Shown: piece by piece, positions 1 to 23,000 of the stretch
Numbering within the stretch: the first letter of the stretch is position 1
How the letters are laid out: every line of letters starts with the position of its first letter
Assembly (NCBI GenBank): GCA_949130485.1
Contig: OX422199.1
Location: forward strand, 906,402 to 970,401
Length of the DNA stretch: 64,000 nt
From: Agelas oroides
Taxonomy: Eukaryota > Porifera > Demospongiae > Agelasida > Agelasidae
Direction: 5' to 3'
Made by a program: the position numbers and the translations under genes
The notes under the pieces: model-generated
Databases searched by the model: none
Told to the model about the DNA's origin: nothing
What the model saw: only the letters and a program-made list of their open reading frames with translations

Positions 1-491
1 TGCACATGTATATGTTTGAAACATATAGGAAGCCTGTTTTGAAATCAGATATACACACCTGTATGTTTACTATTGAGAAAAGAAAAAAAAAATTTTTTTT
101 GCACTGCAGATGCAACAAAGGCCATACCAAATTGATTTTATGTTTCACGGATTTCTTAGGTCAGAAACATGACCCGGTAGGCAGGCAAAAAAATAAAAAT
201 AAAAATGACCAAACTTCTCATGAATTTAATTAGATACCACTCAGCCACAAAACTGCTCGCCATCCTCCATTCTTGCCACGTGGTGAGTATTTAGCCTCGT
301 TTTCAGGCCTTCGCGCGTTCGTCACTTGCAGTACGATAATTCGTACTGCTAGCGACGAACGCGCAATGGCCTGGGAACGAGTACTGGATTACGTGTACAT
401 ATTAATTGCATTTTTACATTTTTTTTTCAATTTTCAAAAAAAAGACCCGGCCGGATCCGTGAAACATAAAATGAATTTGGTATGGCCTTAG

Positions 492-830
492 TAGTCACCT
501 ACATGTATGAGCATAGTCAGCAGTTTTTAAATATGGTGTTCTAAATTTGGAGTGGAGAAAAGGGTACTTCAACTCTTCTAGAATTTGTCTCCATTCCAGA
601 GGCATCAAGGCAATGTCTTTTTGACTATCAACGCACTGGGAAAGATCTGCATGGAAGCGTACAGCTTCACCACCCATGTAGCCAGCTAGAAGATTGTTTA
701 ATGTCGAAGCTTTGCAATGACATGTTCATTGTCTTTGTCGGTATGTGGATAGTTCATGGTCAGGTGCCACACAATGACAGTTTGCTTATCAACTGGCAAG
801 ACAGGATATTTATATAGTATACCCCTGTAT
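492..830 (-). other. Unidentified coding-like stretch
   Basis: Two minus-strand stretches read as plausible protein. About 720-830 has a run containing TVIVWHLTMNYPHTDKD. About 492-700 has a run containing GGEAVRFHADLSQCVDSQ that ends next to a GTGACT donor-like site. I do not recognise the family. It could be the end of a host gene or a decayed mobile-element gene. Nothing else within 2.2 kb supports a complete gene. Confidence 0.3.
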
Positions 831-1059
831 CCCTGGTGTAACAAAAGACAGGAAGCAATGCTGTTGCTATATTAAACATTATGACAGACTGCCGACTCTA
901 CACATAGTTTATGATGATAACATACAGTAGTGTGAAAAACCTATTAGCTGTGATTGTTCAAGGCCTACAGTTTCTGTCCTTGCTAATCCTTGGAGGAAGT
1001 ATAAGCAATCAAGAAGCTTGGGAAAACCATGAACCACAGAGAAAGGCATACACCCCAGA

Positions 1060-1131
1060 GCTCCTGTGGCTCAGTTGGTAAGAGCATCTGACAGCATTCA
1101 AAAGACCAGGTTCAAATCCTGGCTGTATCTC
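1060..1131 (+). repeat. tRNA-derived SINE-like sequence
   Basis: An A box (TGGCTCAGTTGG, 1067-1078) and a B box (GGTTCAAATCC, 1109-1119) are spaced as in a tRNA gene, and the T arm pairs well. The anticodon arm and acceptor ends do not pair, so this is better read as a tRNA-derived repeat than a working tRNA. Related A/B-box pairs occur near 22372-22427 and, on the other strand, near 19210-19260 and 61215-61240. Confidence 0.5.
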
Positions 1132-2251
1132 AATGTCCCTTTATTGTGGTAAGCCAAGTCTCTCAAGGTGAGTTTTGTTGTTTTTAAATAGGAACAATTA
1201 TAATATGAAACTGTTTTTTTTTCTATATCCAAATAAATGTCTTTACACAAATAATAATTTTTTTGTATAATAGTTATCATAAATAAAGATACCGTATACA
1301 GTAAACTACATAACTAGTGTTCTGATGACATCAGACCGCTCCTGATAAACAAATCTATAGCCATTTCCAAGTCCTGAACAAGAAAGAGATTTTAGCATGA
1401 AACAGTGACAATAGCATACATAGTCCCGTTCCAGACCTCATCTGAGAGGCGAGGTCTGGATTGTAGTTTACAGTGATTCTAGGTGTTTTACTCCAAAATT
1501 TAAGGACACTTCTAGCTATAATACTAGTCTATCGACTAGACACTTCCATGCTAAGGACCATCGTCAAAGGTTAAACTTTTCAGTTGGCTTCTGCATAATT
1601 GGAAAGGAAGGTTCTTTGATATCATAAGATCGGAATTTTTGCTGATGTTTTGACTGATGACAACTGGAGCATTCAGTCCAACATTGGCAAAGTTTTCTGA
1701 TGTTAAATTGGTATTAGAAAACCTTCCTTTCCATCCTCAAAGGTTACCTTTGTTCCTGAGAATGAGACTCAGCAAGCTTGGATGTTGACTGCACCAGACT
1801 CCATCAGCCTGAGCGAGCCCCACACTAGCATGACTGCATTGTGCACATGCGTGTGTATGCTTGCTTGCTTGTTTGTTTGCTTGTGACCAAGCGCGTTTAA
1901 ATATTTCACAAAGACGAAACATCCTCGGATTGATAGTCGGTGAAGCGCTACTGTCAGAGCGCAGCGTCGGCATGAAAAACCCCAGAGTGAGTAACGCATG
2001 CATGGCAACTGTGGACCATGGCAGACAACGACAGGCAGCTCACAGATGGTACAAGTTACGCACAGTAGTTGAGTTCGCTTCGAATCCGGGTAACTTGGCC
2101 ATGCATAATCGGTCATGGAACAGCAGACATGCTTGTAGTGATGAATCCTGCTGTGACTAACAGTGCGTGGTTTGTGTGCCATGTCAAACCATTAAATCAG
2201 CAATGCATTGCTCGCTCAGGCTCACCCCACAATGATGCATGAATCATCTTA
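1132..2251. other. Gene-poor stretch
   Basis: No supported gene. It contains a short foldback at about 1426-1460 (CCAGACCTC...GAGGTCTGG) and an imperfect inverted pair around 1597-1737 (GGAAAGGAAGGTTCT against AGAAAACCTTCCTTTCC), both looking like small DNA-element remnants. Confidence 0.4.
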
Positions 2252-12679
<10,428 letters not shown>

Positions 12680-13097
12680 GGCAAACTATCATCCTTCCTC
12701 CTGACTGCATCCCACAGCGGTAGAGAGAGAAAGAAAAAATTCTCACTTTAGTGGTCTACTCCATTTATAGCCCACCTCCCCACAGTTCGATGTTAAACTC
12801 AGCTATCCGTGATGAACTGGACAAAGGCGAACTTACATAGTTCCCGTGAAACTTGACTGTAGCTGCTTACGAGATCGATTGCCGACTTACAAAGCTAAAG
12901 TCCCAGGACCGTAGTGTGACTATCCCCCTCAACTCAGCTTCCCGCGAAATTTTTGGTTACTATTTATAACTACTAATAACTATCAATTTAAGTGCTTCCT
13001 TTTCCGGTATTGCGGAATACGGTCTTTTGATTCGTCAAAGTTCAGCTATTACATCATAGATAAATTAGTGTGGCAGTCTATATACTGGTATATAACA

Positions 13098-13305
13098 TTA
13101 TGAAGACTGTGGGGTGCCTATTAGCTTAGTTTGCCTTCCTTGAGCAATAATGGCCCCATCACCCTTCTTCACTATGTTCACTGACGCAAACGCCAGAGTC
13201 TTGCCGACTTTCTGACACTCAGCCTTCACCTCTAGTACATCACCAAGACAAGCAGCCTTCATAGACAGACAGACAGATAGATAGGTAGGTAGATAAGTAG
13301 GTAGG

Positions 13306-13336
<31 letters not shown>

Positions 13337-13405
13337 GTAGATAGATAGACAGACAGACAGATAGACAGACAGATAGATAGATAGGTAGGTAGATAGATAG
13401 ATAGG

Positions 13406-13440
<35 letters not shown>

Positions 13441-14572
13441 GTAGATAGGTAGATAGGTAGATAGATAGATAGGTAGGTAACAGACAGTTGATCTTCCTCA
13501 CGTGATGCTCATGTCTACGCTGACACCAGCAGGTTTGTCCTTGGTCATAATGGCAACAGTAGAGACAATGTCGACCAGTGTTGCTGTGAACCCACCATGC
13601 ATGAAGCCACCACGATTCAAGTGAGACTCATCCACCGTTACCTCACAGGTACACTTTCCTGGCACAGCTGACGCCACCTCTAACTATGCAAATAGAGCAA
13701 AGCAATATTTCATGGTTCATTTAGCGGAGTTGTAGTCTCAAACCCAGACTCAGACCTCCCTCCAAAGAGGGGAGAATGAGGGGCGGGTCTGGGTTGGAAA
13801 CTACCTGGGTTAACAAGGAGATTCCAATAGCACAATTAAGAGATTCCCGTGGGATCAACAGCTTAATGCGCCTATCAATATTATGCCCCATTACCCGGCG
13901 GGCAATATAGGGGCTTTGACCGAAGGAGGCTGCCCCTATAGTCGGGCATTTGATTACCTCTGAAGACATCTTGAATACAGCAGTGGTCTCCGTATACTGC
14001 ACAGTTACACTGCGTGTGTCAAATCCCCAGTAATCCCCCACCTTCTGCAAGGGGATTGATTGTAGGGTATGTCCCGTATATTGGGGCAATTGATATTTAA
14101 ATTAGTCAAATCCCCACTTGCCCCACTATAGCCCGTACAGGGGGTAGTGGGGCGTAACATTGATAGGCGCATAATGACTCCATGAAAATGTGTCATCTCA
14201 CACGAAACTGGCTCCGCGAGACTAGAAAATGTGAAGGGAAAATCTTCCTCAATTTTTGAGGTTTCACCACCCATAAGCTCCTGGCCGTGTGCACCCTGTG
14301 GCTAGAAACTGGAAGTAGTCTCACAAGCCACACCTTTGCAAAGGAGGTGTCTTGCAGACTCAGTTTCTACGTTTACATTACTAGATTTTATACCGCCAGT
14401 GCATGACAAATTGTATCCCAGTACAGAAGAAGATTTTCAGTTACACTGTTCACAAAGTGTGGTGGAGATAATACGTCCTTACGCTTTTGTACACTCTGTC
14501 AAATCCATTTCCCGCCGATATGGACTTCATAATCTGACGGGCATTGCGCAGCACGCTGCTAGCAGCCATCAT
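13098..14572 (-). CDS. ACOT13: ACOT13-like hotdog acyl-CoA thioesterase, junction unclear
   Basis: This family hydrolyses medium- and long-chain acyl-CoA and acts in mitochondria and cytosol. Exon 1 (14483-14572) gives the N-terminal helix that matches ACOT13 in position. Exon 2 (13502-13683) carries [11 protein letters not shown], then the active-site region [20 protein letters not shown] with the Asn and the LVD Asp present. Exon 3 (13098 to about 13258) carries [17 protein letters not shown] and ends [16 protein letters not shown]. Exon 1 joins exon 2 in phase. Exon 2 leaves at AC|GTGAGG in phase 2, but the intron is nearly all GATA/GACA satellite. The only AG before exon 3 is in ATGAAG, which would put exon 3 out of frame. 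The gene may use a non-canonical acceptor or may be impaired. Confidence 0.75.
13260..13482. repeat. GATA/GACA/GGTA microsatellite
   Basis: Over 200 bp of interleaved GATA, GACA and GGTA tetramers fill the second intron of the ACOT13-like gene. The minus strand of the array contains no AG dinucleotide, so it offers no splice acceptor. Confidence 0.9.
13863..14175. mobile_element. Inverted-repeat element (MITE) in ACOT13 intron 1
   Basis: The left end ATGCGCCTATCAATATTA pairs with the right end TAACATTGATAGGCGCAT. The pairing extends inward through GCCCCATTACCC against GGGGTAGTGGGGC. There is no coding capacity. Confidence 0.75.
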
Positions 14573-14992
14573 GAGTCGCACACCAGCTTGCAGGGTCAAG
14601 GTTCAATTACTCCAGCCCCACCCACTCTACCCGTCCATCGCAGCTTTCGTCACTAGCACTCCGCGTTTATCGCCTTGCAAGCTGAAAGTCCTGGTCGTGG
14701 GCATTGGAAACAGTGCTACTTTCATGTGTCTTAGATAACACATTACTTGCGTATTAAATTTAAAGATCCATGGTGGCCGCCGCCGCGCAGGGTCTGGCTC
14801 GCGATACTACTAGTACCCGGGCCACTTTTCCGGGGCTGGGTAAAGTCTAACCATGCCCGCCAGCGCTGATCGCTTCCTTTAACAGGCACGCACGATACTG
14901 AAAGCGATCTGTGTTAAAGGACGGAAAAGGTCTGGCTTGCGAGACTATGTCACCGGAGTCACATACATGCATGTTTACGCCAAATATGAATA

Positions 14993-16407
14993 ACAGGCCC
15001 GTAGCCAGGATTTTCAGAAGGGGAGTTACATGGGTGTCAGGTGTGTATGTATGCATGCAAAAGCATGCAAGACTAGGGGGGTGTGGGGGCATGCTCCCCC
15101 AGGAAATTTTTTGTAATTAGATGCTCTGAGATTGCTTCTGAGGCCATTTTGGGACAGAAGCAGAGCCGTAGTAGTTACATCGCTCGCGGAGTATTGCATA
15201 CAATTGGGCCATTTGATAGGAAAAGGGTCTTTGGGGTGATTTCTTGAAATGTGCATGTTTATGCACCAAATTATACTTTAGTATTTAACACTTTCCTGGC
15301 AAAGAATGCTTGTTGAAATAACTTATCACATTTGCTAGCCAGGTGACTTCGAATTTCCAAGAGAGAAGGTACTAAGGTTGACAGAACTGCAGGTGGGGTG
15401 TCGAGCGCCTGAAATAGCGATTTATTTACGCATGTATTTACGCGCGTCCCTTCATCGCGCGCAGCGGCATAAACAGCTTACGCGCGCGTTCCGCGCTGGT
15501 CCTCCGTGAACAAACTCGCATAGCTGCAACCAGACTCGTTAACCCTCGGCGCGCATGCGCAGCGAGGGTTACGGTACTTGGTCTGTGTGTCTGTGTGTCT
15601 GTTACTCAACATCTCACTTTATACGTGATTATTCGTGCCACAAAAGATACTAACCTTCTCAGCGGCGGATGAAGGTCGAAATTTTAAGCGATTTTCTCTG
15701 AAAATGCTTCGTTGCGAAGCTAGAGCGTTTCCTGTTGGTACGGCTAGGCCTACATGACAAGTCGGCCATTTTTTACTCCGCGGAAAACGCGCATGCGTAT
15801 GAATCTGGACCACGTGGCTAGCGGCGATTTTGTTCTTGGGAGAGACGTTCTTTGCGCGTTCGATTATTGGCCATTGGCAGTAAGTATGCCTCCAACAAAG
15901 GTATGCCCGCAGTGTAAAGCTGCTGTACCTGTAAGACGGAAGACATGTGAACGCTGTGATCATGTCTTTCGATCCAAACGAAAAGCAGAGTGTAATTTGC
16001 GAGAGAAAGCTATGAAATGTATGAGATCAGTAGAATCAGATAGCGTGAAATCAGCTAGGAAAGCTAAAGATAAGTTGCACAAGGTCTGTGAAAGAGCGTC
16101 AGAAACTCGTGAGCGAACTTTGTATGGGCAGGAACAAAACAGAATGCACAAAGCAAGCATGAGAGAGTCTGAAACCTTTGAGCAAACTGTGCATAGGCAG
16201 GAACAAAACAGAATGCGTATGGTAAGCATGAGAGAGTCTGCTGCGCCGAGGGTTTGGCACTTCAGTGCCTTTCATTTGGACGGCGGTGATTCTCAATTCA
16301 ATTTCAAACGGTAGGGCACGTACAGTTAAGCGGTGCATATAAAGTCTTTTGAAAGCCAAAAGGGGGGTTCGAGCGAACCCCCTCGAACCCCCCCTGCCTA
16401 CGGGCCT
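14993..16407. mobile_element. 1.4 kb element with AGGCCCGTAG ends
   Basis: AGGCCCGTAG at 14993 is matched by CTACGGGCCT ending at 16407. Inside is a second unit of about 0.7 kb that starts near 15540 (AACCCTCGGCGCGCATG) and ends near 16254 (GCGCCGAGGGTT), which suggests nesting. The inner unit holds the open frame at 15754-16314. No transposase motif was recognised. Confidence 0.5.
15754..16314 (+). CDS. Zn-ribbon and charged-repeat protein inside a mobile element
   Basis: The frame encodes 186 residues. A four-cysteine ribbon (CPQCKAA...CERCDH) is followed by a highly charged helical part with two imperfect repeats of GQEQNRM.KASMRESE type. Such basic Arg/Glu repeats occur at the N-termini of proteins from some replicative transposons, but no catalytic domain is present. 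The likely true start is MPPTKVCPQC, inside the open frame. It may be a fragment of a longer element protein; the function is unknown. Confidence 0.4.
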   Translation: MTSRPFFTPRKTRMRMNLDHVASGDFVLGRDVLCAFDYWPLAVSMPPTKVCPQCKAAVPVRRKTCERCDHVFRSKRKAECNLREKAMKCMRSVESDSVKSARKAKDKLHKVCERASETRERTLYGQEQNRMHKASMRESETFEQTVHRQEQNRMRMVSMRESAAPRVWHFSAFHLDGGDSQFNFKR

Positions 16408-16443
16408 GAATAAAGTAAGTGTAATTAATTTTACAACTTCAAC

Positions 16444-17019
16444 TCAGCGGGGAAAGCTACTTCTGAGCCACGCTTGACATTTGCACCTGCTGCGTAAGAG
16501 CTTGATGTTAGGTGCTGAATGGTCCACTCGTCTTGGAATGTATGGGCTGTGCATAAAGTCACTGTAGCTCCTTGGCTGCTCCAGTGCAGTCCTTTCTCCT
16601 ACCGCCGGACTTTGCCAGATCCAAGATTTCGTGATGAATATTTCTTCCCTTGGTTTTGCCATTTTTGCTAGAATAAAACTCTGTTCATGATTTTTAGCCA
16701 AAAAAGCATCAGGTATACTCGAATTTGTGTTCGATCCCTTTCTGCTGTAAAGCTGCACTCCACAGTAGCTCAGTGGAACACTAAATGTCCGAGGGGTTAT
16801 AGTCTCCATGGTAAACACCGCTGAATCAAGCCCAAACTGACTCTTCAGTTGTCTGCTGCTTGTGTAACTGCCACTGCTAGCACTCCAGGGAAAACTGCTG
16901 CAAGGCGTAGCAGAAGGAGATGAGAATTTCTGCACACTCATGGAGGAGGAACGATTAAACCTCTTTTTGGAGCTGCTACGGCCAGCTCGCTTGAACAGAG
17001 TTTGAATTTCTGCGTCCAT
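16444..17019 (-). CDS. Hypothetical 191-residue protein
   Basis: A single-exon frame starting MDAEIQTLFKRAGRSSSK. The N-terminal 60 residues are Ser-rich and basic. The C-terminal half is rich in Tyr, Pro and Arg (RSYSDFMHSPYIPRRVDHS) and has no signal peptide or membrane span. I do not recognise it. Its start lies 49 bp from the first possible start of the phosphodiesterase on the other strand, so the two probably share a divergent promoter. Short basic proteins with Tyr/Pro motifs include some axonemal proteins, but that is only a guess. Confidence 0.5.
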   Translation of the reverse strand: MDAEIQTLFKRAGRSSSKKRFNRSSSMSVQKFSSPSATPCSSFPWSASSGSYTSSRQLKSQFGLDSAVFTMETITPRTFSVPLSYCGVQLYSRKGSNTNSSIPDAFLAKNHEQSFILAKMAKPREEIFITKSWIWQSPAVGERTALEQPRSYSDFMHSPYIPRRVDHSAPNIKLLRSRCKCQAWLRSSFPR

Positions 17020-17067
17020 TTGACCTCCAGTTTAGTTAAAGCTTTCCAGGTGTGAGACCAAGTAACT

Positions 17068-20000
17068 ATGTTACCAATTAGCACTTCGCCAAGGGGCGTG
17101 CGCCACGTTGTAAACATTGTGCGCATGCGCGTACGGTGCAAGGCAACGGCGGGAGCTCAAACACCAATGTCTTCGCCCACGAGACTTCTGCGAAGTCGGC
17201 GCCCCGCTCCTTTACCGAGCCAGTACGCACCCTGCACAAAATGCAAAAGTGATGTGAAAGAGTACTCGCACTCAACAACAGACCTTTCCCGTCCTGCAAC
17301 AGGTGTTAGCTCCACCCAAGCGTGCCAAGGTAATTACGGGTGCGGCCCTTGAGTTAGCTACGTACAAATAGCCGTGTGACGCTCTTTCTTATTTGCAGAG
17401 TTGTCTGAAGACACAGTGAGAGAGTATCTCAGATTTCACAGGGACTTTTTGGAGAAGTTTATTTTGCAGGATGTGACCCAAGAAACGCTAGAAAGGCTAC
17501 TCATTAGGAGAGCAGGGAGCAAAGGTTTGTCAAGTTGATAACGTAGCTATTGTAAATAAATGTCGTTTTTTTTTCTCATGCAGCTTCACCTGGTTCCAAT
17601 CCACTCTCAAAATGGAAGGTAAATCACATTCTATTTCTGTCTCATCATCACTTGCATGCATACACAACCAGCTTATACCAAGACTTTTACCAGTATAAGA
17701 CACTCTAAATCAAGATACAATAAGATGAGCCACAGGTTGTGAGTTAGTCCTGTTCTTATTTAAGTTGTGTTAGGTACATTTATAACCATCTTGCAGTTTT
17801 GTGTGCATTCTGACAAACACGAGTTGATGCAGTCACTGACTGAAGACATCCTTCAAGGAGCAAACTTTGAAACTATTTTGAACCAGCTCTGTGAAGCAAT
17901 TGGACAAGGTAAATGCATATTCACCAACTCATGCTCAAGAGGGAACTGTCTTGATTAATGCCATACATAATCCAGTTCATCCTCCCCTTTTTTGTTGCAG
18001 TCCAAAAGAACAATTTCAGAGTTGCTTAGACAATCATTTCTGACATAAAGTAGCTACATGTATGTACAACTCACCTAGTTTACATTTGTACAGCTGTGAA
18101 TGTGGATGCCTTTGCTTTCTACATCCTTGATGCAAGTCAGTCTAACGTAAGGATATCTGTAATTCCATGAATCTTCACTCCACTATCTCAACAAAGCCTT
18201 TTCAATTACAGGTTTTGGTACCATGCGGCCAAACTGAACGTCCTGCTGGAGGTGAAAAAAGGCATACGTATGTAGCTACTGAAGGGGATACCATCCCTGG
18301 GTTTGTTGCAGCCACAAAGAAATCAGTGACAGTCAACATCTTGAAGGAGGCAAGCTACATAGCTACATGCAACCCTATACCTCAAGAGAAATTATGTGTA
18401 AAATGCATGCATATTTCACTCTTGTTTGCAGAGGAATGATCCTCGATTTCCCAAAGGATCAATAATTGATGGTATGAGGTAGCCTATTGGAGTGAGTCCT
18501 TTGCCTGCCAGTGTGATTAGCTTTGACTTGCACATTGCACGTGTACACAAACCATGCAGAGCCAGCTGTAGCTTCAGTTCTATGTGTGCCATTGTTGCAA
18601 GGAGGAGGAGGAGGAGAGAGGGAAGGGGGAGTCAGAGAAAAAGATCAAGGAAGAGTAAGAGAAGGGGAAGACAGAAGAGGAGATCAAGGAGGAGGAAGAG
18701 GGGGAGGTGAAGTGGTAGGGGTGCTCGAGCTAGCCAGGAAGGCTGGTGGACCACAGTTTGGCCCAGAAGATGAAGAGATTGTTCAGAGCTACTTTGCGTG
18801 GGCTGCAGTGGCCCTCCACTCCACTCACTGCTGTACAACCAGCAAGCAACAAAGAATTCTCAATGAGTCCATGATAGCTCTGACAAGGTACAGAACTGCT
18901 ATATGCTATCGGTCTAATACTCTGATACCTGAAATTCTCTTCACAGACTGATGCTTGAGGATCTACCTAGAATGGACAGCATTCTCCATCAAATTGAAGT
19001 ATGTAGCACTACCCAATTCTATAGACATTGTCAAGCTACATGCACATGTACAACCATGTACATTTCCAAACAGCCATATCACAGATTGAAGTGGTAATGT
19101 TATTGACACATGTTATTGGTGTAGGCTCTGAGCAACACAAGACTATGTGTACTATAATAAAGGAATTTAGATGTTATGAGGCGAAGATAGAGGAAAGTGA
19201 AAAAGGCCGGCAGTCGCCGGGAGTCAAACCCAGGACACCTCTGGCTTGAGCTGTGACTGCCGGCCTTTTTCACTTTTCACCTCATAACATCTAAATTCCT
19301 TTATTTCCAGCGTGAAGCAAGATGCTCTGAGCATTTATGCGTACTGTGCATTTTTGTCCCTTGATAAAATACACCCACACCATAGTACAACATCCATCCT
19401 ACTGCTTTCTCACAAAAACCAATTTGAGGTACAGACTGTATATTATGCACAGCTGTATTATTACTGATGTTTCTGCACTGCAGTCAAAGGCCACAGAGCT
19501 GGTAAATGCAGACCGTGCAGCCCTCTTCCTGGTAGACAGTGAGCGTGAGGATCTGTATGCCCATGTGTTCAGTGTGAGTCCATCAGAGAGTGACTGCGTG
19601 GATCGTGTTCTTGTGGAGAGTGAACCCTCATGTGTTGATGACTACATCAAGCAACTCGGCTCCACACTTCGGGAAGTTGTCTCTTATAACGGCAAGCTCA
19701 TCAGGTCTGGCAGATTGAATACTTTTTCCCTAGCAAGACAGCTTTGTACATAAAAACTATTTGGCCTAAGGTTTTCGTACTTGATTTAATCCAGTACATA
19801 TATGATGTATGTAGCTAACACGAACCAGGTGTAAGTTGGCAGTAAATCTAGCTACAAAGATAGGTATTGCAACATGCACTTTGTAAGACTAATTTAGCCT
19901 CCATCCCAGGCTCATGCAGCACTTGTTCTGTTACTTGACATGTACACATTTGTACCACAAGAAATATACCATGTGAGGCCTTAAAATGTTGCTGATGTAG

Positions 20001-23000
20001 ATTATTGTAACTCTGTAAATTCCATAGGAGACTGAAATGTACTGTATGTATGTTTTAGTGCAGCTGAATATCACTATGACATCTTCTCCATGCACATACA
20101 GGTTTCCCATTCACCAAGGAGTGGGGGGATACGTTGCTAGGACAGGAAAGCTCCTGAACATCACAGGGGCATATGACTCTGAAATCTTCAACCCAGTGGT
20201 GGATGAGATGACTGGATATACCACACATACACTGCTGTGTGCCCCTCTTATTGTGCAAGGAAAGTATGTTCGCTTTAACAGTGTATACATGCTTATGACC
20301 TTATTATCCATTCTCGTTCCCAGATCCTGCCCAGTTTGCAGTAGTATACCACAAGTGACAGAAAGCTGGGCAGTGGACTGGGAATGTGGCTACACAGATA
20401 CTTGATGAACATGTCTCATTGTTGTTACTGCAGAGTGATTGGAGTCCTAGAAGCAGTGAATAAGAGTGGCAGTAGTGCCTTCACATCAGAGGATGAAGAA
20501 GTGTTCCAAACGTTTGCACTCTTCTGTGGCCATATCGTGCACAGCTCTAACATGATCAAAGAGCTCAGGAAGATGAAGAACCAGGGGGAGGTGTGTGTGT
20601 CTGTGTGTGTGTGTGCACGTGCACATGTGTAACATCGTTCCCAGATTTTGCAGTATGCAAAAACATTCCTGCATACTGCAAGTGATCAAAAACTGGAGTC
20701 AGGAAAGGCCTGAGAACAAGGCTAGCTATGTATGTGTGTGCTTGGGTACGTGTATACTAGTGTGTGTGTGTGTGGAGAAGGAGAACTTTGTACTACCCTC
20801 TGTCGATACAGGTGCTGATGGAGATGCTCTCCTACCACAGACAGTGTCCAGAGGTTGAGTTCCAGAGACTGAGAAACCTAGATCCTCCTGAGAAACACCA
20901 GTACCCAATACAAAGGTTAGGCAACTCACTTTGTTCATGTACAGAATGGTGCTACGCATACTTTTATTGCATACATGCATACACAGTGCAAGTACCACAA
21001 GAAGCACTGTAAGCGTACTAATAATACAGTTAGCAGCTGCACTGCATGCATGCAATGTAATGTAATGCACTGGTACACACTAGTTCTTGAACATACTATA
21101 TGGCTAAGTTTTATATGTGTTCCTGTAAGTAGTCCTGAGAGGCAAGGTGGTTTCTACATAGTACATTTTCCAAATATTTGTTTGACTGTTGTGTGCAGTG
21201 TAAAGAGAATTTGAATGTCTGACTTGCGTGCAGTGTAAAGAGCTGTTCATTTCCTGTACTCATTTTGAGAGATGGCACCTCATGAGCACTGCACTATCTC
21301 TGCCATATAGCTTCACCCTGGATACTTATAAAATACCAACTGATTCAAAGATCCACCTGGTGATCACAATGCTTGGAGACCTTGTAGACCTCTCGCAGTT
21401 TGACTTTGACTGTCTCCTCCGGTTCTCCCTCACTGTGAACAGAAACTACCGCTCTGAGCCCTATCACAACTGGGACCATGCCTTCTCTGTGGGCCACTGT
21501 ATGTACACCATCATCAAAGGAGCCCCACAACACTTCAATGAAATTGAGGTCAGTGCATGAATGAAACTGGGCTTGTAATAAAGTATGAAAATATATACGC
21601 AAATAGTAGATGTGTTAATTGTTTGCCTCACCAGGATTTTATGCAGTACAGTTAGAATGGTGCCAGCTTATTTATTTTGCATAGGCTAAACTGGCTATAC
21701 ATTATACTTGTAGTCATAGCACCACCATTACATGTCTATAGTTTCATGTTGGTGGTGATTTATCTGTCTGTCTGTCTGTCTGTCTGCCTCTGTCTGTCTG
21801 TATGTCTGTCTGTCTGTCTGTCTGCCATCTGTCTGTCTGTTATCACCTTTCATCCATCATATGTCTTCCTTTATTTCTTTTCAGAGAATGTCTTTACTCA
21901 TAGCCTGCTTTTGCCATGACCTGGATCATCGTGGCTACAACAACGCTTTCCTTACAGAGACAGATGCCCCACTGTCTGCCCTCTACTCCTCTTCCTTGCT
22001 AGAGAACCACCACTTCACCCAGATGCTAGCCCTGCTACAGATCCCAGGTCTCAACATCTTCTCACATCTGACAGAACAGGAGTACAAGAAAGTATGTAGT
22101 ACAGACCCGTTTCTGTTTAATGTGGTTGCAGTGGTACTATAGCTTCATTCCCAGATGCTCAATTTTTCAAGCGCCTGGGAACAAGGCTATTACAGTGCAT
22201 GTTTACAGTTTGTTCACTGATTGCAAAAAATGCCTCTGGGGATGTTGTGAGCGGAAAATAGAGGAAAGTTGAAAAGGTGCTGAGTGGCTGTCGGTTGTGC
22301 GACTGAGGCATTTCAGTTCCACCTGTGCAGTACATAGATTGTGGGGGCTGGTGGTTGTCCAGTTGTTGTAGCTCAGTGGCAGAGCAGTGGCTGCACAAAC
22401 CAGCTAGGTGTCCTGGGTTTGATTCCCAGGTACGTAGACTAAATAGGTGAAAGTGTACGGTACAAGACTTTTATCTGCCCCAAGATCTGATGTCTGCAAC
22501 AGTTCAAAGTACTAACTTGAAGTCATGTGATACACAGGTTCTTCACATCATGCAGAAGGCTATTCTTGCCACAGACCTGGCCCGTTTCTTTGGTCGTAAG
22601 GAACAGTTCCAGGCCATCATCACCAGTGGAGAGTTCAGCTGGGAGAATGATCAGCACAGGTGATGCCAATTACAAGATTTAGCTTTGAGTTCAGTGCCAT
22701 TTGAATTGTGTACTCCCAGTAACCCTCCCTGTTGTGGAGCTCCGCAACTGCATGATGGTTTTGACACTGAGATTTGGAAACACATGCACTAATGTACACA
22801 CAGGGAGCTGGCCATGGTGCACAAAATTTAATCCTCTAGCTGTTGTGGAGCTCCACAACTGCATGATGGTTTTTACACTGAGATTTGGAAACACATGCAC
22901 TAATGTACACACAGGGAGCTGGCCATGGTGCACAAAATTTAATCCTTTAGCTTGGCTTGATTTTGGTTCAGTGCCATTGGAATTGTGTACTCTGTGATCA

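Noticed and set aside
1060-1131. A functional tRNA gene
   Set aside because: The A and B boxes are good, but the anticodon and acceptor stems do not pair.
22370-22435. A second tRNA gene
   Set aside because: An anticodon stem can be drawn, but position 33 is not T and the acceptor ends do not match. It is better seen as a tRNA-derived repeat.
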